From positions 124,001-188,000 of the forward strand of contig NZ_JAMBNS010000002.1 in assembly GCF_023715225.1 (NCBI RefSeq): a DNA stretch of 64,000 bases, given 5' to 3'. The notes under the pieces were generated by a model, which saw nothing but the letters and a program-made list of their open reading frames with translations, did no database searches and was not told the DNA's origin. How positions within the stretch are numbered: position 1 is the first letter of the stretch; the number at the start of each line of letters is the position of its first letter. Positions 39,852-48,843 of this stretch are shown one piece after another. The stretch is from Robertmurraya korlensis. Lineage in GTDB: Bacteria > Bacillota > Bacilli > Bacillales > Cytobacillaceae. A program made the position numbers and the translations under genes.

Positions 39852-40898
39852 TTACTTCACCCCCTTTTTACTAATACGATCAATAAACAGACGAATCATG
39901 TAACTTGCTGCAACAAAGAAAACGATTAAAGCAATAATAATATCTACAAGCTCATTTGGAACTCCCGCCTCAAGTGGCATATTTAAAGCTCCAACTTTTA
40001 ATGCTCCGAAAAGCAATGCTGCTAGAATAACACCGATAGGTCCATTTCCACCAAGAAGAGCAACAGCAATTCCATCGAATCCTACTCCCGTAAAACCGCC
40101 TTTAATGGATGCATAACCAAATGTTCCTAGACCTTCCATAGCTCCGGCTAGTCCAGCAAAAGCACCTGAGATAACCATAGAAAGAATAATATTTTTATCC
40201 ACATTCATACCAGCATAGTGAGAAGCATGCTGGTTGAAACCAACTGAACGTAATTCGTATCCACGAGTTGTCTTTTCAAGTAGGAACCACATAATAAATA
40301 CACCGATTAATGCAATTACGATTCCCCAATGCAAACGTGAATAGTCGGTTAATCCTTCTAAAAAAGAAGAACGTAAAGTTGCTGTGCCCTTAATCATTTC
40401 CGTACGATCACTTTTTTCAGATAGAACCGTACGGATAATATAGTTTGTCACATGAAGTGCCGTATAATTTAACATGATCGTTACGATTACTTCGTGTACA
40501 CGGAATTTTGCTTTTAAAAGGCCTGGTATAAATGCCCATAGCGCACCTGCAACTCCTGCAGCAATTACTGCAACGAGTGTATGAATAACAGGAGGAAGGT
40601 CAAACGCTACTCCAACCCAAACAGCTGCCAACCAACCAACAATTAACTGTCCTTCAACTCCAATATTGAAAAGACCTGTACGGAAGGCAAATGCGACGGA
40701 TAACCCAGCTAAAATTAGCGGAGTAACCTGGCGGATTACTTCTCCAGTATAATAAATCTCTCCAAATGCACCGTTCCAAAGGGCTGTAAAGGCAGCTACT
40801 GCATCGTAGCCTGTCACAACCATAATAATGGTTCCTACTAACATCCCTAATATGACGGCCATGATAGGAACAATAATATTTTTCACACGATTAGACAT
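39852..40898 (-). CDS. nupP: ABC importer permease, NupP-like
   Basis: About 348 residues, BPD_transp_2 family, eight or more membrane helices, with FRTGLFNIGVEGQLIVG as the conserved signature and FTGVGFDGIAVALLGGNGPIG near the C-terminus. The start at ATG 40898 lies 9 bases after AGGTG, overlapping the nupO 3' end by 8 bases; the GTG at 40910 coincides with the ribosome binding site. Partner of NupQ. Confidence 0.87.
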   Translation of the reverse strand: MSNRVKNIIVPIMAVILGMLVGTIIMVVTGYDAVAAFTALWNGAFGEIYYTGEVIRQVTPLILAGLSVAFAFRTGLFNIGVEGQLIVGWLAAVWVGVAFDLPPVIHTLVAVIAAGVAGALWAFIPGLLKAKFRVHEVIVTIMLNYTALHVTNYIIRTVLSEKSDRTEMIKGTATLRSSFLEGLTDYSRLHWGIVIALIGVFIMWFLLEKTTRGYELRSVGFNQHASHYAGMNVDKNIILSMVISGAFAGLAGAMEGLGTFGYASIKGGFTGVGFDGIAVALLGGNGPIGVILAALLFGALKVGALNMPLEAGVPNELVDIIIALIVFFVAASYMIRLFIDRISKKGVK

Positions 40899-42426
40899 TT
40901 GTTTGTTCACCTACTTCCTTCTGTTTTGAACCAGCCATTAGTAATCCAAGTTCCTGTTCCGTTGTTTCCTTTGGATTTACAATAGCAACGATTTCCCCTT
41001 CGTAAATAACCGCAATTCGGTCACTAACATTAAGAATTTCATCAAGTTCAAAGGATAGCAATAATACGGCTTTTCCATTGTCTCGCTGTTCAATTAGTCG
41101 CTTATGAATAAACTCAATGGCCCCAACGTCAAGTCCACGTGTTGGCTGAGCTGCGATGAGCAAGTCCGGATTCCGATCCACTTCACGCCCAATGATCGCC
41201 TTTTGTTGGTTACCCCCAGATAAAGCTCTCGCAAGAGTAAATTCACTTGGTGTACGAACATCGAACTCTTGAATAAGTGATTTAGCTTTTTGATAGATTT
41301 GTTTAAAGTTTAAAACACCAGCTTTTGAAAATGGTGATTTATAGTATGTTTGCAGCACCATGTTTTCCCCAATAGGAAAATCTAAAACAAGTCCGTGCTT
41401 GTGACGGTCCTGCGGAATATGTCCTGTTCCAGCCTCCGTTATTTTTCGAGGTGAAAGATTTCGAATCTCTTTCCCATTCAACTGGATTGAACCACTTTCT
41501 GATTTACGCAACCCAGAAATCGCTTCAATTAACTCGGTTTGACCATTTCCATCAACACCTGCGATACCAAGGATTTCTCCTGCCTTCACATCAAGATTCA
41601 GGTTATTTACTGCTGTTAATCCCCTTGAATCTTTCACTACCAATCCATTTATCTCTAGAACACTTTGAGCAGGCTTTGCATCTGCCTTCTCTGTTTTAAA
41701 GGTAACTTCACGTCCAACCATCAAGCTTGCAAGTTCATTTGGATTTGTTTCACTTACATTTACTGTTCCAATCCCAACACCTTTCCGGATTACGGTACAA
41801 CGGTCACACACTTCCATGATTTCTTTAAGCTTATGAGTAATTAGAATGATTGACTTGCCCTCTTTAATAAGCGTTTTCATAATTTGAATAAGCTCTTTGA
41901 TTTCCTGTGGAGTCAATACAGCTGTTGGCTCATCAAAAATCAAGATTTCGGCACCTCTATAGAGCGTTTTCAATATTTCTACTCTTTGTTGCATTCCTAC
42001 TGAAATATCAGCAATTTTTGCTTGAGGATCAACCGCTAGCCCATAGCGCTCGGAGATTTCTCTTACTTCTTGCTCAGCCTTTTTTAAATCGATTTTTAAA
42101 CCTGTTTTTGTTTCCTTACCAAGTATAATGTTTTCTGTTACCGTAAACTTGTCTACTAACATAAAATGCTGATGGACCATTCCAATTCCTAAATCATTAG
42201 CAATATTAGGGTTCGTAATTTTTACCGCTTTGCCTCGAACACGTATCTCCCCTTGTTCTGGCTGATATAGACCAAACAGCACATTCATTAATGTTGATTT
42301 TCCTGCACCGTTTTCACCAAGCAATGCATGAATTTCCCCTTGCTTTAGTTGCAAAGTAATATTATCATTTGCGACGATTCCAGGAAATTCTTTACGGATA
42401 CCTAGCATTTCAATAACATATTCCAT
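40891..42426 (-). CDS. nupO: ABC importer ATPase with two nucleotide-binding domains, NupO-like
   Basis: About 511 residues with two ABC cassettes in tandem, as in RbsA and MglA. The first has Walker A GENGAGKST, signature VGMQQRVEILK and Walker B ILIFDEPTAVL. The second has the degenerate Walker A GVDGNGQTEL and signature LSGGNQQKAIIGRE, as usual for this class. The start is ATG 42426, since AAGGAG overlaps the GTG at 42438. It follows nupN after 250 bp holding two terminators and a palindromic operator-like site. Confidence 0.9.
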   Translation of the reverse strand: MEYVIEMLGIRKEFPGIVANDNITLQLKQGEIHALLGENGAGKSTLMNVLFGLYQPEQGEIRVRGKAVKITNPNIANDLGIGMVHQHFMLVDKFTVTENIILGKETKTGLKIDLKKAEQEVREISERYGLAVDPQAKIADISVGMQQRVEILKTLYRGAEILIFDEPTAVLTPQEIKELIQIMKTLIKEGKSIILITHKLKEIMEVCDRCTVIRKGVGIGTVNVSETNPNELASLMVGREVTFKTEKADAKPAQSVLEINGLVVKDSRGLTAVNNLNLDVKAGEILGIAGVDGNGQTELIEAISGLRKSESGSIQLNGKEIRNLSPRKITEAGTGHIPQDRHKHGLVLDFPIGENMVLQTYYKSPFSKAGVLNFKQIYQKAKSLIQEFDVRTPSEFTLARALSGGNQQKAIIGREVDRNPDLLIAAQPTRGLDVGAIEFIHKRLIEQRDNGKAVLLLSFELDEILNVSDRIAVIYEGEIVAIVNPKETTEQELGLLMAGSKQKEVGEQTNV

Positions 42427-42478
42427 TTCTTTTCTCACTCCTTGCTCATAGTTTAAGCAAATTATTCGTAAAAGTAAG

Positions 42479-42489
42479 AGGTCAGACCT
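42479..42489. promoter_or_regulatory. Palindromic GntR-type operator candidate upstream of nupO
   Basis: AGGTC-A-GACCT, a perfect 5-bp inverted repeat around one base, 53 bp before the nupO start. It shares AGGTCTGA (minus strand) with the palindrome in the ymfC leader and resembles HutC/DasR-type operators. Confidence 0.4.
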
Positions 42490-42507
42490 TTAGCAATTTT
42501 TAAAAAA

Positions 42508-42521
42508 CTTGGTATCCCAAG
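42508..42521 (-). terminator. Second terminator in the nupN-nupO gap
   Basis: CTTGG / CCAAG stem with a 4-base loop followed by TTTTTT on the minus strand. Short but with a good T tract. Confidence 0.6.
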
Positions 42522-42631
42522 CAGTAGTATGACCTATTATTTTTGGGTGAATTCCCCTAGTAATAAAAATGCAAATGAAACGTAGAAGCATTTCTACCCT
42601 TCAGTTCCATTTCTACTTTTTTCCTTAAAAA

Positions 42632-42665
42632 AGGAATAAGAGGTAGGAAAGATCCTCTTATTCCT
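42632..42665 (-). terminator. Terminator after nupN
   Basis: Perfect 12-bp stem AGGAATAAGAGG / CCTCTTATTCCT with a 10-base loop and T-rich tail, 12 bases after the stop. Likely makes the binding protein more abundant than the other subunits. Confidence 0.9.
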
Positions 42666-42676
42666 TTGTCCAAACG

Positions 42677-43789
42677 TTATTTTACAGAGAAAGATTTTAA
42701 CTCTTCTAAAGTAGATGGGATCACTAGATCACCGTTCTTAATTTTCTCAGAGAATTCAGCAACTGCTGTTTCAATGTCAGCTTTAGCTGCTACTTCTTCG
42801 TTAATTGGAGCTAGACCAACACCATCTTCAGCAAGTCCGTAAGTAATTGTTTCTCCACCAGGGAAGTCTCCACCTTTAGCTTTTAAAGAAAGGTCTTTAA
42901 CAGCGTTGTCAACACGCTTAAGTGCAGAAGTAATGATTACGTTATGCTCTTTGCCATCGATTTCTACTACACCCTCAGCTGTTTGATCAGAGTCAACACC
43001 GATTGCCCAAACTTGTCTTTCAGGTTCTTTCTTCTTTAGGTCACGAGCTTCTTTGAAAAGACCATTACCAGTTCCACCAGCTGCATGGAAGATTACGTCA
43101 ATACCTTTAGAATACATGCTAGAAGCGATTGTTTGACCAACTTCCGCTTTGTCAAATGCACCAGCATATTGTACGTCAACTGTGATATCCGGGTTTACAG
43201 CTGCAACACCAGCTTTAAATCCAGTTTCGAAACGTTCGATAACAGGAATTTCCATTCCGCCAAGGAAGCCGATTTTATTAGAAGTAGTTGCTTTTGCAGC
43301 AGCTACACCAGCTAAGAAAGCTGCTTCTTGCTCTTTAAACATAATGCTTACAACATTTGGCTCTTCAACAAGAGCATCAACGATTGCAAAGTTGCTTTCT
43401 TTTTGTTGTGCAGCGATTTCTTTAATTGCACCTTCCATAAGGAAACCAATACCAAATACTAGATCAAAATCTTGACGAGCAAGAGTGTTTAAATTTGTAG
43501 AATAATCAGCATCCGATTGTGATTGCAGGTAGTCAAAACCATTTTTACCTTTTTCAAGGCCCACTTCTTTACCATATGCTTGAAGACCTTCCCATGCAGA
43601 TTGGTTGAATGACTTGTCATCCACTCCACCTACGTCAGTAACCATTGCAACTGTGAATGCGTCTTCTGTTGTTTCTGTGTTGCCACCTTCAGCTGCATTG
43701 TTTTCTTCTTCTGCTTTTCCACATGCACCTAAAATTGTTCCAGCAGCAAGAACCAATGATAGAGCTAAACCGAATTTACGCTTTTTCAT
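42677..43789 (-). CDS. nupN: BMP-family substrate-binding lipoprotein, NupN-like
   Basis: About 370 residues. A signal peptide with lipobox LGAC (Cys23 lipidated) is followed by an acidic Asn/Glu-rich linker and a Bmp/PnrA domain ([45 protein letters not shown]). Relatives bind purine nucleosides; the exact ligand is unknown here. The start at 43789 follows AGGGGG; upstream frame is not used. It follows the GntR-type gene ymfC, a probable regulator of the importer. Confidence 0.92.
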   Translation of the reverse strand: MKKRKFGLALSLVLAAGTILGACGKAEEENNAAEGGNTETTEDAFTVAMVTDVGGVDDKSFNQSAWEGLQAYGKEVGLEKGKNGFDYLQSQSDADYSTNLNTLARQDFDLVFGIGFLMEGAIKEIAAQQKESNFAIVDALVEEPNVVSIMFKEQEAAFLAGVAAAKATTSNKIGFLGGMEIPVIERFETGFKAGVAAVNPDITVDVQYAGAFDKAEVGQTIASSMYSKGIDVIFHAAGGTGNGLFKEARDLKKKEPERQVWAIGVDSDQTAEGVVEIDGKEHNVIITSALKRVDNAVKDLSLKAKGGDFPGGETITYGLAEDGVGLAPINEEVAAKADIETAVAEFSEKIKNGDLVIPSTLEELKSFSVK

Positions 43790-43845
43790 GGTTTGAAACC
43801 CCCTATGAATTTTTGTTGGATTTAGCAAGAACGCTAAGCATTCCG

Positions 43846-43863
43846 ATGAAACATTAGTTTCAT
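43846..43863. repeat. Inverted repeat between ymfC and nupN
   Basis: ATGAAAC and GTTTCAT, a perfect 7-bp inverted repeat around ATTA, straddled by the ymfC 3' end and the nupN leader. There is no T tract, so an operator or leader hairpin is more likely than a terminator. Confidence 0.4.
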
Positions 43864-43878
43864 TCTCTTTAAAGAACA

Positions 43879-44604
43879 TTATATTCTTTTTCTAAGCACA
43901 TGAAAACTAAATTTATCGGCTCTAAAGTAGTTTACCGAAAAAAGGATTGGTTCATCCATTTCGTCAAAATGCATTTGCTTTAAAACAAGCAAAGCAGTTT
44001 CAGGGTCACATTCTAAGATGGGAGAAACTTTTTCATGATAACCGATCGGTTCGATTTGAGCCACTGCGTATGTAATATTTCGTTTTGCTTCCTCTTCTAG
44101 TATGTTGAAGATGGATTCCTCTCCATGTGAAAAGGTCTCAGGCAGAATTTTGTTGGGAACTTTGTCGATACAATAAACAACAGGTTCACCATTGGCTGTT
44201 CGAACTCTCTCCATTACCACAATTTCGTCATCTACAGAACATGAGAAACGACGGATATCCTCTTCGGTAGCTCCTTGAGTTGATGAGCTCAAGAAAATGG
44301 TACCTGGTTTCATACCTGCTTGAACAATCATGTTCGTTACACTATTTAGTTGTTCAATTCCCGACGTAAATAGAGGCTTTGCATGGACAAACGTCCCTAC
44401 TCCATGACGGCGAATGATGACGTTTTCCTCTTCAAGAATTCTCAGAGCCTCTCGAAGCGTCGCCCTGCTCACACCGAGCTGCTTAGCAAGGTCAAATTCA
44501 GACGGGAGCTTTTCTTTCTCTTTGTATATCCCCGACTCAATATCCTTTTTTAGCCGATCGATGACCTGTAAATACAAATGTCGGTTATCTGACTTAATAG
44601 ACAT
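43879..44604 (-). CDS. ymfC: GntR/HutC-family transcription regulator YmfC
   Basis: About 241 residues: an N-terminal winged helix (about 8-72, with [25 protein letters not shown] and HGVGTF) and a C-terminal UTRA effector domain (about 90-238). HutC-type regulators usually bind a substrate or sugar phosphate and release palindromic operators. Its location upstream of nupN suggests control of the importer. A perfect palindrome in its own leader (44633-44650) suggests autoregulation. The start at 44604 follows GGAGGATG. Confidence 0.9.
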   Translation of the reverse strand: MSIKSDNRHLYLQVIDRLKKDIESGIYKEKEKLPSEFDLAKQLGVSRATLREALRILEEENVIIRRHGVGTFVHAKPLFTSGIEQLNSVTNMIVQAGMKPGTIFLSSSTQGATEEDIRRFSCSVDDEIVVMERVRTANGEPVVYCIDKVPNKILPETFSHGEESIFNILEEEAKRNITYAVAQIEPIGYHEKVSPILECDPETALLVLKQMHFDEMDEPILFSVNYFRADKFSFHVLRKRI

Positions 44605-44632
44605 GCAAGCATCCTCCAACCATTTCTAAAAG

Positions 44633-44650
44633 ACATCAGACCTCTGATGT
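44633..44650. promoter_or_regulatory. 18-bp palindrome in the ymfC leader, likely YmfC operator
   Basis: ACATCAGA-CC-TCTGATGT is a perfect 8-bp inverted repeat. It lies about 20-37 bases downstream of the probable transcription start, where a bound repressor would block elongation. Confidence 0.55.
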
Positions 44651-44675
44651 TCAATCATTCCTACTAATCGAAAAT

Positions 44676-44681
44676 ACTATA
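44676..44681 (-). promoter_or_regulatory. Candidate -10 element for ymfC
   Basis: TATAGT on the minus strand; the -35 hexamer at 17 bp (TTTATT) is weak. Confidence 0.4.
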
Positions 44682-44792
44682 ACACTTTTTTAGGTATAAA
44701 TAAATAGTGTTTATAAATTTTGTCGAAAAAACGTGTTAACTTATTTTACACGTTCACCTTACTGTACTTTACGTTAAATTATGCTACACTAA

Positions 44793-44818
44793 ACATATTG
44801 AAAACGTTTCCAATATGT
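44793..44818. repeat. 26-bp near-perfect palindrome with a cre-like core
   Basis: Arms ACATATTG and CAATATGT flank a core containing AAACGTTT-like sequence; 24 of 26 positions are symmetric. The inner 14 bases (TGAAAACGTTTCCA) match the CcpA cre consensus at all but one fixed position. It lies between the spoIIIE terminator and the ymfC promoter. Confidence 0.6.
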
Positions 44819-44828
44819 TCTAATTAGA

Positions 44829-44849
44829 AAGGCGATATGAATCGCCCTT
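44829..44849 (-). terminator. spoIIIE terminator
   Basis: GGCGAT / ATCGCC stem with a 4-base loop, extended by A-T pairs with one bulge; tail TTTCTAATT. Two bases from the stop codon. Confidence 0.65.
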
Positions 44850-44850
44850 C

Positions 44851-47190
44851 CTAGTCTATTTTTCCCACTGAGGAATCCTCAGCTGGCTTCGTCATTAATA
44901 CTGTACGCGGTTTACTTCCTTCGTACGGTCCAACAACTCCTCTTAGCTCCATTTCATCAATAAGACGTGCTGCACGAGAATAACCAATACGAAATCTTCG
45001 TTGTAGCATAGAGACGGAGGCTGTTTGCATCTCTAAAATGAGATCAACAGCGTCATCATATAAATCATCATCCACTTCAGATGTAGGCTCAGGTATATCA
45101 TCTGGAATCATTTCCTGTTGATATTGTGCCTTTTGTTGACCAATAACAAAATCGACTATCTCTTCTACTTCTTCGTCCGATAAAAAAGCACCTTGTACAC
45201 GAATAGGCTTTGACGCACCTACCGGCATAAAGAGCATATCCCCACGGCCCAGCAGTTTTTCGGCCCCTCCGGAATCCAAAATTGTCCGAGAGTCGATTTG
45301 AGAGGAAACGGCAAAAGCAATTCTTGACGGAATATTAGCTTTTATCACACCAGTAATAACATCTACAGATGGACGCTGAGTTGCAATAATTAAGTGAATA
45401 CCCGCCGCACGAGCCATTTGAGCTAATCTTGTAATAGCATCTTCCACATCTGATGAAGCCACCATCATTAAATCAGCAAGCTCGTCCACAATAACAACAA
45501 TATACGGAAGAAGTGGTTGTTTCGATGCTTCCTCCAAATTGATTCGTCGAATATAATCATTATATCCTTCAATATTACGTGTTCCTGTATGAGAAAAGAG
45601 CTCATATCTTCTTTCCATCTCACTAACTACTTTTTTTAATGCTTGGGATGCCTTTTTTGGGTCTGTAACAACAGGTGCTAAAAGATGCGGGACTCCATTA
45701 TAAACATTCAGTTCAACCATCTTTGGGTCAATCATCATTAATTTCACTTCATGTGGTTTGGCTCTCATTAAAATACTAGTAATAATCCCATTAATACATA
45801 CACTCTTACCACTTCCGGTTGCACCAGCAACAAGTAAGTGAGGCATTTTGTTTAATTCAGCTAAAACTGCTTCGCCCGTAATATCACGACCAAGTCCAAT
45901 CATAAGCTTTGATTCTGGTCGATCGTTCTTCTTTGACTCTAAAACTTCACGCAACGATACCATTGCCACCTCTGAATTAGGCACTTCAATTCCAATCGCC
46001 GATTTGCCAGGGATCGGTGCTTCCATACGGATATCCTTTGCTGCTAATGCAAGTGCTAAATCATCACTTAAATTAACAATTTTACTTACTTTCACACCTA
46101 CATCTGGATGAACTTCATACTTTGTAACCGCTGGACCTAGATGAACTTGTGTTACTTTTGCTTTTACTCCAAAGCTTAAGAACGTGCGTTCAAGCTTAGC
46201 TGCATTCGCATGTATTAGTTCATATTCACCACTTTGATCGGTATGACGAGGTGCTTTTAGCAAATGAATTGGCGGCAGTTCATAATCTTTATTTTCAACT
46301 TCCGTAAAGGTAATTGGCGGTACACTATCGTCTTCCATTTGTGACTGTACCTTCCCCTTTTTTACCGATTGTTCTACTGGTGTTTCAGTATAAGCTCTCT
46401 CTGTGAAGCTAGAAATAATAGGTTCAATGACTCTTTCTTCTTCTGGAGGTGTCATTGCACTAGAAATAGGAATGACTCTCTCTTCTTGTTCCTTTTTTTC
46501 AATTTCTTTTCGTTTTTCTTCCCTCTTTTTCTTGGACTTTTCTGTACGTTCTTTTCTCCAAGTTTTCATATCCTCTCCAAAAGCATGAAGCTGCTTCCTT
46601 AAAAACTGACCAAATGCAATGATGGCTTTACCTAGCGGCTCACCTAATGTTCTACCTGTCAACAAAATGAATCCAATTATAAAAAATAGAGCAGCAATAA
46701 TTTTGGTTCCTGCCTCCGCGAACAAATAATAGGACATGGCAAATAAAAGAGCACCAATCATTCCCCCGCCTAAATCGGTTGTACTTGTTTCACCTCTTAC
46801 TTCCATCCAATAAAGCTCGAAAGTATTTTTTATTACACTTGGGCTTTCTGTTCTTCCATCGTTTGCAAGAAGTTCAAACAATGTCACATGGCTTAGAAGT
46901 AATAGAGCCGAAACAATAAAATACATCCCTATCAATTTACTTTGGAAAAAGGACGGAATTTCACGTTTCCACATAAAATACGCACCAATAACAGCTAAAC
47001 TAATTAAATTTACCATAAACCATTCGCCTGAAAAGAAGCGAAAGAACATAACAACTGTATGTCCAACCGCACCAAGTCTGGCAATGGAAATAGTCGCCAA
47101 TGCAATTAGTATAAGTCCAATGAGTTCGAATTTAACCGTTCGCTTAAAACCATCCTTGCTTCTTGTTTGTCTTCTTTTTTTCTTTGCCAT
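44851..47190 (-). CDS. spoIIIE: DNA translocase SpoIIIE (FtsK family)
   Basis: A 779-residue septal DNA pump that moves the chromosome into the forespore. About four N-terminal membrane helices (20-180) are followed by a charged linker (about 190-310), a RecA-like motor with Walker A GATGSGKS and Walker [13 protein letters not shown], and a C-terminal gamma winged helix (about 715-770, [19 protein letters not shown]) that reads SRS sequences. The start follows AAGGTG. The tepA-ylzJ-spoIIIE-ymfC order is that of B. subtilis. Confidence 0.97.
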   Translation of the reverse strand: MAKKKRRQTRSKDGFKRTVKFELIGLILIALATISIARLGAVGHTVVMFFRFFSGEWFMVNLISLAVIGAYFMWKREIPSFFQSKLIGMYFIVSALLLLSHVTLFELLANDGRTESPSVIKNTFELYWMEVRGETSTTDLGGGMIGALLFAMSYYLFAEAGTKIIAALFFIIGFILLTGRTLGEPLGKAIIAFGQFLRKQLHAFGEDMKTWRKERTEKSKKKREEKRKEIEKKEQEERVIPISSAMTPPEEERVIEPIISSFTERAYTETPVEQSVKKGKVQSQMEDDSVPPITFTEVENKDYELPPIHLLKAPRHTDQSGEYELIHANAAKLERTFLSFGVKAKVTQVHLGPAVTKYEVHPDVGVKVSKIVNLSDDLALALAAKDIRMEAPIPGKSAIGIEVPNSEVAMVSLREVLESKKNDRPESKLMIGLGRDITGEAVLAELNKMPHLLVAGATGSGKSVCINGIITSILMRAKPHEVKLMMIDPKMVELNVYNGVPHLLAPVVTDPKKASQALKKVVSEMERRYELFSHTGTRNIEGYNDYIRRINLEEASKQPLLPYIVVIVDELADLMMVASSDVEDAITRLAQMARAAGIHLIIATQRPSVDVITGVIKANIPSRIAFAVSSQIDSRTILDSGGAEKLLGRGDMLFMPVGASKPIRVQGAFLSDEEVEEIVDFVIGQQKAQYQQEMIPDDIPEPTSEVDDDLYDDAVDLILEMQTASVSMLQRRFRIGYSRAARLIDEMELRGVVGPYEGSKPRTVLMTKPAEDSSVGKID

Positions 47191-47271
47191 TTTATCACCT
47201 TACTGTTGAATTATTACTACTATCTTAGTCGTTTGTTTTATGTACTAAACCCTTTAATAAAGACAAGAAAA

Positions 47272-47289
47272 GCAGCCTCAGTTGGCTGC
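47272..47289 (-). terminator. ylzJ terminator
   Basis: GCAGCC / GGCTGC stem, 6-base loop, tail TTTTCTTG on the minus strand, 53 bases past the ylzJ stop. Confidence 0.75.
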
Positions 47290-47342
47290 CTACCTGATAC
47301 CACTTTATTATAGCATATCTTATCCATCCGGAAAGACACGCT

Positions 47343-47555
47343 TTACAAGAAAGATATTTTTGCTCCAGGTGTACATCTTTCATCTAAATAATGAGCCGGG
47401 TCACTACTCATCACACGAACTACTCGATAAGCACCTTCTGCGTCAGATTCAACTAATAAGGGAATTCCATCAAGATGATACATTTTCTGCTGAGAAACTT
47501 CCTGATTGTCATTCGTAAAAATCATTTCTGGTGGTGTGAGTGTATAAAGGATCAT
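47343..47555 (-). CDS. ylzJ: YlzJ-like protein
   Basis: A 70-residue protein of the YlzJ family with the conserved start [13 protein letters not shown] and the body [20 protein letters not shown]. Function unknown. Its ATG overlaps the tepA stop (ATGA), so it is translationally coupled to tepA, and it precedes spoIIIE as in other Bacillus genomes. Confidence 0.88.
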   Translation of the reverse strand: MILYTLTPPEMIFTNDNQEVSQQKMYHLDGIPLLVESDAEGAYRVVRVMSSDPAHYLDERCTPGAKISFL

Positions 47556-48307
47556 TGAACCATCCCCTCTGTTCCTTCACTAGAAATCGCAATCAGTTCA
47601 TTTAACTTTTTCATTGCTTGACCAATCCCGCCAACTTCATCAATTAACCCGTATTTTACAGCATCCGTACCCACTACATTTGTACCGATATCTCTTGTAA
47701 GGTTACCTTTTTCAAACATTAATTCTTTAAACTTCTCTTCAGTAATCTTAGAGTGCTTTGTCACAAAAGTCACGACTCGATCCTGCATCTTATCTAAATA
47801 CTCAAATGTTTGAGGCACCCCGATAAATAAACCGGTCAAACGGATTGGATGTATCGTCATTGTTGCTGTCTCTGCAATATATGAGTAATCACAAGAAACC
47901 GCGATCGGTACCCCAATAGAGTGGCCACCACCCAACACAATGGACACAGTTGGCTTAGACAGAGAGGCCAGCATCTCAGAGATTGCTAACCCTGCTTCCA
48001 CATCCCCACCTACCGTATTAAGTACCACAAGCAGACCCTCGATCTTAGGGTTTTGCTCAATGGCTACAAGTTGTGGAATGAGATGCTCGTATTTCGTCGT
48101 TTTGTTTTGCGGTGGAAGGGTCATATGTCCTTCAATCTGTCCGACAATCGTTAAGCAGTGTATTTTTGAATCCTGTGCTAACTGCGGGACATTCGTTTGT
48201 CCTAGCTGTTGAATTTTTTCGATTAAACTTGATGGTTTTTCTTCTTTTGGGGTTTCTTGTTCGTTCCCCCCTCCATCATCCGGTTTATTATATTTAATTG
48301 GTTCCAT
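47552..48307 (-). CDS. tepA: ClpP-like serine protease TepA (YmfB)
   Basis: About 251 residues, ClpP/crotonase-fold protease family. The nucleophile is Ser130 in GGGHSIGVP and the base is probably His153 in [25 protein letters not shown] forms the oxyanion and dimer region. In B. subtilis it has been described as a translocation-enhancing protease that degrades signal peptide remnants, and also linked to spore protein turnover. The start ATG 48307 follows GGGAGA; the 29-codon upstream extension is unlikely. Coupled to ylzJ. Confidence 0.9.
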   Translation of the reverse strand: MEPIKYNKPDDGGGNEQETPKEEKPSSLIEKIQQLGQTNVPQLAQDSKIHCLTIVGQIEGHMTLPPQNKTTKYEHLIPQLVAIEQNPKIEGLLVVLNTVGGDVEAGLAISEMLASLSKPTVSIVLGGGHSIGVPIAVSCDYSYIAETATMTIHPIRLTGLFIGVPQTFEYLDKMQDRVVTFVTKHSKITEEKFKELMFEKGNLTRDIGTNVVGTDAVKYGLIDEVGGIGQAMKKLNELIAISSEGTEGMVQ

Positions 48308-48519
48308 ACCAAATCTCCCTTCAGACATGATATCGTTAGTATGAAACCCACGATGATTTTTCATGCGAAAAATGGAAATTTGAGAAAAGCTCACGAATTT
48401 TTCTAAAGAGTTCCGTTTTGAAGAGCTTTAAGCATCAAAATGAGGGTTTCTTGGATTTTTGAGAAGAAACTCACTCCTTTTTAAGTAAGATGTTTTGTCC
48501 TTATCGGTTAAAAGTATGA

Positions 48520-48703
48520 TAAGCGGAGAATTTCCGGTTAGCTGCAAAATGAAGCCTCGTTTGACTGAAATAAGGGGAGTTTTTCCGCTTATGCAAAGTA
48601 AAATCGCCTATTTTCGAATTTTTCGAGCCAATAGGCGGAATCCCTCCGCCTATTTAAGCGTTTTTTAATAAAAATTACTAATTAAGCGGAATTTCTCCGT
48701 CTA
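48520..48703. repeat. Four phased 21-bp imperfect palindromes
   Basis: Copies at 48520-48540, 48571-48591, 48632-48652 and 48683-48703 share the form TA(A/G)GCGGA-N5-TCCG(C/T)(C/T)TA with small changes. Copy 3 is a perfect inverted repeat. Starts are 51, 61 and 51 bp apart, close to whole helical turns. Not coding in any frame I can support. Confidence 0.75.
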
Positions 48704-48757
48704 TTTATCAGCTCGGGTACTTAACCTGTTCCCCAACCGGAATCTCTTGAAAATCGA

Positions 48758-48786
48758 AAAGACGTATGTCCAAATCATACGTCTTT
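48758..48786 (-). terminator. rnjB terminator
   Basis: Perfect 11-bp stem AAAGACGTATG / CATACGTCTTT, 7-base loop, with T runs on both sides. Confidence 0.85.
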
Positions 48787-48843
48787 TCTTGTTTTTTTTA
48801 ATTATATAGTACTCGAAAACAGTACCCTTTAGGATTTTTCATC

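Larger units (their letters stand above)
48308..48843. other. Long gap between rnjB and tepA with repeats
   Basis: 536 bp without a supportable gene. It contains an imperfect inverted repeat at 48442-48472, the four 21-bp palindromes at 48520-48703, and the rnjB terminator at 48758-48786. No clear tepA promoter was found. Confidence 0.6.

Noticed and set aside
43790-43878. Possible purine riboswitch upstream of the nucleoside importer
   Set aside because: The gap to ymfC is too short and lacks the conserved purine aptamer loops; only a small inverted repeat is present.
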